64,000 nt of DNA from JBALVO01 sp036961445 (GTDB taxonomy: Bacteria > Pseudomonadota > Gammaproteobacteria > Pseudomonadales > Halieaceae). The DNA is taken from positions 1 through 64,000 of the forward strand of contig JBALVO010000004.1 in the NCBI GenBank assembly GCA_036961445.1, read 5' to 3'. Below the pieces are notes generated by a model that ran no database searches, was not told the DNA's origin, and saw only the letters and a program-made list of their open reading frames with translations. How positions within the stretch are numbered: the first letter of the stretch is position 1; every line of letters starts with the position of its first letter. Below are positions 60,308 to 64,000 of the stretch, in pieces. The position numbers and the translations under genes were made by a program.

Positions 60308-61903
60308 ATGTCAGAGCGCAATCCCCTGATCCTGGCCAACCTGATTCGCAACTGGTGCGCTAAAGCGCCGGAAAGGCAAATTCTGACCTTCGTGGATATT
60401 GACGCCAACGGTGCTTTCCAGGAGGAAACCCGCAACTACCAACAACTATGGAACAACGGCCAGCGCCTGGCAGCCTGGCTGCGGGAACAGGGTATGCAAA
60501 AGGGTGATGCTTTCGCCCTGGTGATGCAAAACCATGCCGAGTTCGTCGATTTTATGGTGGCATCGTCCATCGTCGGTACGGTATTTGTTCCCATAGACTC
60601 CCGCACCCGCGGCGACAAATTAAAATACATGCTGGAGTTTGCCGAATGCAAAGGCGCGGTGGTCGGCGATAACGCCCTGGCGGAGGTCGAGTCAGTATGG
60701 CAGGACGGTGATCACTGGATTGCTAACCTGGGAGACGATCAGGGTAACTACCCGGGGATATCACCGGTGCTTGCCCGCGCACTGCCAGAACCTGAGCTGG
60801 AAATAGCCAGCACTGACCCGAATGCGCCGATGCAGTTACTGTTTACCTCTGGCACCACCGGTGACCCGAAAGCGATCTTATCCACTCACAGCCGCTACGG
60901 CGTGGCAGCCACATTGCCGACCGTGCTCGGACTGGTTGATGACGACGTGCTGTATACGGGGCTGTCATTGACCCATGCCAATGCCCAGCTGGTTACCCTG
61001 GGGATGATCCTGCACGCCGGAATGCGCGGTGTGATCAGCCTCAAATTCACCAAGTCACGCCTGTGGGACATCACGCGCGAGTACGGCTGTACGTTCTTCA
61101 ACCTACTCGGTGGCATGACCACGGCGATTTACGCAGAGCCTGCGCGCGATGACGATACCGCTAATCCAGTGCGAAAAATCCTCAGTGCCGGCATGCCTGC
61201 GGCGATCTGGGAAGATTTCTCCCAACGCTTTGGCGTAGAGCTGTTCGAGTTCTATGGCGCGGCTGAGGGCGGCCTGTGCTTCAACCCCACTGGTCTAGGC
61301 CCTGTTGGTAGCTGCGGCAAAGCGCCGCCGTCCATGCAACTGGCTATCCTGGGCGAGGATGGCAACCCCGTGGCAGCCGGTGTTGCCGGTGAGATCTGCT
61401 TTCGTGAGGCGGACGGCCGCTGCCCCGACCTGACCTATTTCAAAAATTCTCAGGCCACCGCCAACAAGCTTGCCGACGGCTGGCTACATATGGGCGACAT
61501 TGGTCACCTGGACGAAGCTGGTTGGTTGTATTTTCACTATCGCATGGGCGGCGGCATTCGCAAGAACGGTGACTTTGTAAACACAGCTTTCGTAGAAAAG
61601 GCGCTGTCCGAGATCGATGCCATTACCGATGTGTACGTGTATGGATTGCAAGTATCCGCAGGCTTAGCCCCCGGAGAAAAGGAAGTCATCGCCGCGGTCG
61701 TTCCCGCCGATCGTGACAGCTTTGATATTGCAGCTGTGTTGAAGACCTGTCGTGCCAAGCTGGACCGCAACAGTGTGCCGGACTATATCCAGGTATTGGA
61801 TGAAATCCCCAAGACCGCCTCGGAAAAACCGCAGGAACGTTTCCTGGTGGAAGCATTCGCGGCCAACCGGGGGCAAGTATGCCCGGCAACAAGCTGTCGT
61901 TAA
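60308..61903 (+). CDS. AMP-dependent acyl-CoA ligase
   Basis: 531 residues. LLFTSGTTGDPKAILSTH for ATP, EFYGAAEGGLCF, LADGWLHMGDIGHLDEAGWLYFHYRMGGGIRKNGDFVN and EIPKTASEKPQERFLVEAF. It is of a different branch from the ligases at 2499 and 49620, closer to the CaiC/crotonobetaine-like or FadD3-like group (FHYR.GGGIR). Two bases separate it from the thiolase. It supplies the CoA ester for the operon. Confidence 0.92.
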   Translation: MSERNPLILANLIRNWCAKAPERQILTFVDIDANGAFQEETRNYQQLWNNGQRLAAWLREQGMQKGDAFALVMQNHAEFVDFMVASSIVGTVFVPIDSRTRGDKLKYMLEFAECKGAVVGDNALAEVESVWQDGDHWIANLGDDQGNYPGISPVLARALPEPELEIASTDPNAPMQLLFTSGTTGDPKAILSTHSRYGVAATLPTVLGLVDDDVLYTGLSLTHANAQLVTLGMILHAGMRGVISLKFTKSRLWDITREYGCTFFNLLGGMTTAIYAEPARDDDTANPVRKILSAGMPAAIWEDFSQRFGVELFEFYGAAEGGLCFNPTGLGPVGSCGKAPPSMQLAILGEDGNPVAAGVAGEICFREADGRCPDLTYFKNSQATANKLADGWLHMGDIGHLDEAGWLYFHYRMGGGIRKNGDFVNTAFVEKALSEIDAITDVYVYGLQVSAGLAPGEKEVIAAVVPADRDSFDIAAVLKTCRAKLDRNSVPDYIQVLDEIPKTASEKPQERFLVEAFAANRGQVCPATSCR

Positions 61904-61918
61904 CAGGAGTGTGATCCA

Positions 61919-62680
61919 ATGAAAACGATCTTTATAACAGGCGCCGCTCACGGCATCGGACTGGCAACGGCAAAACGCTTTGCCTCCCAGGGCTGGTACG
62001 TGGGTCTTTACGATATCAACCAGAGCGCCCTGCACGAATTACTGGCGTCAGGTGAATTCCCCAACGCCTGCGCGCAGCACTGTGACGTCACCCAGCGAGA
62101 CTCTATCGAAAAGGCATTGCAGCACTTTTCCAGTCATACCCAGGGTCGCCTCGATGTGCTGGTCAACAATGCTGGCGTGCTGACCTCCGGGAACTTTGAA
62201 GAAATTGATCCTTTGGCCCACAACCTGATTGTAGAGGTCAATATAAAGGGCCTGACCAACGTTGCCCAGGCGGCTTTTCCACTGCTGCAACAAACCCCCG
62301 GCGCCACTTTGGTGAATCTGTGCTCTGCCTCAAGTATTCACGGTGTGCCGATGCTGGCTGTCTACAGCGCCTCCAAGTACTACGTTAACGGTTTGACCGA
62401 GGCCCTGCACATAGAGTGGGCACAGCACGACATTCGCGTTACTGCGGTCAAACCTCCGGTAGTAAACACGGCTATGGGTCATCAGCTGGATGCCACAACA
62501 ACGAAAAAAATGGGCATCAATATGCAGCCAGAGCACGTTGCCGAGGCGATCCAGATTGCTGTCGAGGGTAGCCGTATCGGGTACATCCTGGGGACATCTA
62601 CCAAATTGTGGGGTTGGCTGGACAAGTTCCTGCCCGAGGCCGGGCGACGCGCACTGGTGCGTTACCTCACAGGTCATTAA
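61919..62680 (+). CDS. Short-chain dehydrogenase/reductase (SDR)
   Basis: 253 residues. FITGAAHGIGLATAKRF, NNAGVL, active site LCSASSIHGVPMLAVYSASKYYVNGL with YSASK, and a basic helical end (GWLDKFLPEAGRRALVRYL). Layout is closest to the SDR at 6803. AGGAG in ACAGGAGTG lies nine bases upstream. Operon position between the ligase and the acyl-CoA dehydrogenase. Confidence 0.91.
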   Translation: MKTIFITGAAHGIGLATAKRFASQGWYVGLYDINQSALHELLASGEFPNACAQHCDVTQRDSIEKALQHFSSHTQGRLDVLVNNAGVLTSGNFEEIDPLAHNLIVEVNIKGLTNVAQAAFPLLQQTPGATLVNLCSASSIHGVPMLAVYSASKYYVNGLTEALHIEWAQHDIRVTAVKPPVVNTAMGHQLDATTTKKMGINMQPEHVAEAIQIAVEGSRIGYILGTSTKLWGWLDKFLPEAGRRALVRYLTGH

Positions 62681-62729
62681 TACGCCATTTATAAAACAAG
62701 CTGTTAAGCAACTATACGAGAGACGAGCC

Positions 62730-63959
62730 ATGAGTACTTACATCAATCTGCCGCTCAGCGGCCTGGAAGAACCCCTGTCAGAGATGGAGCACGTTGTGCA
62801 GGACACCGCTCATCGCTTCGCAGAAGACGTCTTGCGCCCTATCGGGACACAGCTGGACGAAATGTCTGCCGATGATGGCGTGGGTCCCAACTCACCGCTA
62901 TGGGGTGCACTGGAAAAAGCCGCTGGCCTGGGCCTGTCGGTCAAGGCCATGCTGGAATTGGAACCGCTGGAGAGAGAGCGAATCCTGCTAATCGCCTCCG
63001 AAGAATTGTCATGGGGGGATGCCGGACTGGGTGGCATGGTACTGGTGAGCCAGATGCCAGGCCTGTACTCGATGCTCGCAGGCAATATGGCAATGGTCGA
63101 CTACTGCGATGGCAAACTGGGTTGCTGGGGCATCACCGAACCCGACCATGGTAGTGACGCCCTGGACCCCGATGGCAGTATCGCGGCATGCGATGGCGAT
63201 TACGGTCGGGCCAGCTGCGTTGCGCGCATCGAGGGTGACAAAATCATTGTTAGTGGGCAAAAGTCCGCCTGGGTATCCGGTGGCACAATCGCCGAAGTCT
63301 GCGCGCTGTACTGCCATATCGAAGAGGACGGTACAGCTCGACCCGGTATCTCCCTGATAGTCCCGCTGGACCTGCCTGGCGTGACCAAGGGCAAGGCACT
63401 GGAGAAAATGGGCCTGCGCGCCCTCAACCAGGGTGAAATCTATTTCGACAACGTGGAAGTACCCCTCTCCCACATGCTGGCGGGCCCTGATGATTACGAC
63501 GACTTTGTACGGCACACCCTGGCCGAGGCCAACGTTCACGTAGCGAATATGGCGGTGGGGGTGGCCCGGGCAGCCTATGAACACGCGCATGCCTATGCCC
63601 ATGAGCGCAAACAGGGCGGCCAGCCCATCATTCGCCACCAAAGCGTACAGTCTCGACTGTTCCACTTATTCCGTAAGGTGGAGATGGCCCGCGCCCTTGT
63701 GCGCCGGGTCGCTACTTACAATGCAACGGCTCCCGCAGCCGCCTTGCAGGGTTCCATCGCCGCCAAGATCACGGCGACGCAACTTGCTTTTGAAGTGGCC
63801 AGCGACGCGCTGCAAATATTTGGCGGCAACGGCATGACCAAAGAGTATCCCATGGAGAAATTACTGCGCGATGCACGCGCCATGCTGATCGCCGACGGTT
63901 GTAACGAGGTACTGGCACTGAAAGGCGGCAGCCTGCTAATTAACCCCGAACTATTTTAA
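62730..63959 (+). CDS. Acyl-CoA dehydrogenase
   Basis: 409 residues from ATG 62730; a longer reading from 62490 overlaps the SDR in another frame and is not protein-like. GCWGITEPDHGSDALD and SGQKSAWVSGG for FAD/substrate contact; RALNQGEIYFDNVEVP; C-terminal ALQIFGGNGMTKEYPMEKLLRDARAMLIADGCNEVLALKGG. The catalytic position reads IADGCN, Asp where YEGT-type enzymes have Glu, the same as in the dehydrogenase at 5256, to which it is closely related (IFGGNG(M/L)T(K/R)EYP(M/I)EK). Confidence 0.92.
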   Translation: MSTYINLPLSGLEEPLSEMEHVVQDTAHRFAEDVLRPIGTQLDEMSADDGVGPNSPLWGALEKAAGLGLSVKAMLELEPLERERILLIASEELSWGDAGLGGMVLVSQMPGLYSMLAGNMAMVDYCDGKLGCWGITEPDHGSDALDPDGSIAACDGDYGRASCVARIEGDKIIVSGQKSAWVSGGTIAEVCALYCHIEEDGTARPGISLIVPLDLPGVTKGKALEKMGLRALNQGEIYFDNVEVPLSHMLAGPDDYDDFVRHTLAEANVHVANMAVGVARAAYEHAHAYAHERKQGGQPIIRHQSVQSRLFHLFRKVEMARALVRRVATYNATAPAAALQGSIAAKITATQLAFEVASDALQIFGGNGMTKEYPMEKLLRDARAMLIADGCNEVLALKGGSLLINPELF

Positions 63960-63971
63960 CAGGACAATACT

Positions 63972-64000
63972 ATGAGACTGCAAAATAAAGTCGCACTTAT
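63972..64000 (+). CDS. SDR, 5' end only
   Basis: ATG 63972 with CAGGA upstream; ten codons (MRLQNKVALI) before the window ends. This is the first beta-strand of an SDR and is nearly identical to the start of the SDR at 47543-48316 (MRLQNKVAII), so a close relative is likely. It follows the acyl-CoA dehydrogenase by 12 bases in the same operon. Confidence 0.7.

Noticed and set aside
62490..62729. N-terminal extension of the acyl-CoA dehydrogenase
   Set aside because: Overlaps the SDR in another frame; family proteins begin near the ATG at 62730.

Overview
The window looks like the chromosome of a marine-type gammaproteobacterium. Several things point that way: AraC regulators of the PF12625-plus-HTH_18 type, a six-gene DUF3450/ExbB/ExbB/ExbD/TonB/TPR set, DUF1302/DUF1329 outer-membrane partners, a wax-ester synthase, a VF530-type protein and a CspA-type protein. 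A Cellvibrionales relative (Halieaceae or Spongiibacteraceae-like) is my inference and was not tested. I saw no phage, IS element, tRNA, rRNA or CRISPR array. Two runs of exactly 100 N (18511-18610 and 21236-21335) are scaffold gaps. They interrupt a flavin oxidoreductase and the TPR gene.

Layout. 1-6.5 kb: end of a secreted methyltransferase-like gene, an AraC regulator, and a catabolic operon on the minus strand (acyl-CoA dehydrogenase, saccharopine-dehydrogenase-like reductase, acyl-CoA ligase, SDR). 6.8-13.5 kb: SDR, acyltransferase, small secreted proteins, VF530, a charged repeat protein, a fused kinase, an LLM-family oxidoreductase and an SDR strongly resembling 3alpha-hydroxysteroid dehydrogenase/carbonyl reductase. 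13.6-21.2 kb: remnant of an enoyl-CoA hydratase, TonB-dependent receptor, FadH-like dienoyl-CoA reductase, first DUF3604 protein, small secreted protein. 21.3-26.8 kb: the TonB energising operon. 26.9-29.9 kb: PhyH oxygenase, LysR regulator, a pair of 27-residue hydrophobic microproteins behind a 25-bp palindrome, and a DUF3313 lipoprotein. 30-36.7 kb: RND/MMPL exporter, YCF48-like protein, DUF1329 and DUF1302, a probable trans-envelope route for a hydrophobic compound. 36.7-37.1 kb: a structured non-coding stretch. 37.1-42.9 kb: desaturase, epimerase, SDRs, AraC regulator, membrane protein, NTF2-like protein. 43.1-53.8 kb: wax-ester synthase, internally deleted epimerase, GspG-like lipoprotein, an SDR/NTF2/OYE operon, a KshA-like Rieske oxygenase, another acyl-CoA ligase, SLC13 permease and peroxiredoxin. 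53.9-56.7 kb: second DUF3604 protein, CspA with a long leader and a strong promoter, small basic protein. 56.8-64 kb: AraC regulator divergent from a second catabolic operon (saccharopine-dehydrogenase-like, SCP2-type thiolase, acyl-CoA ligase, SDR, acyl-CoA dehydrogenase, SDR).

How the parts could fit: outer-membrane proteins, the TonB machinery and the RND/DUF1302/DUF1329 set would move a hydrophobic substrate. The Rieske oxygenase, SDRs, LLM and OYE enzymes would modify its rings. Ligases, dehydrogenases, dienoyl reductase and thiolase would degrade the side chain or opened rings as CoA esters. A steroid or cyclic terpenoid is the best guess for the substrate, from the KshA-like and HsdA-like enzymes; the sequence alone does not prove it.
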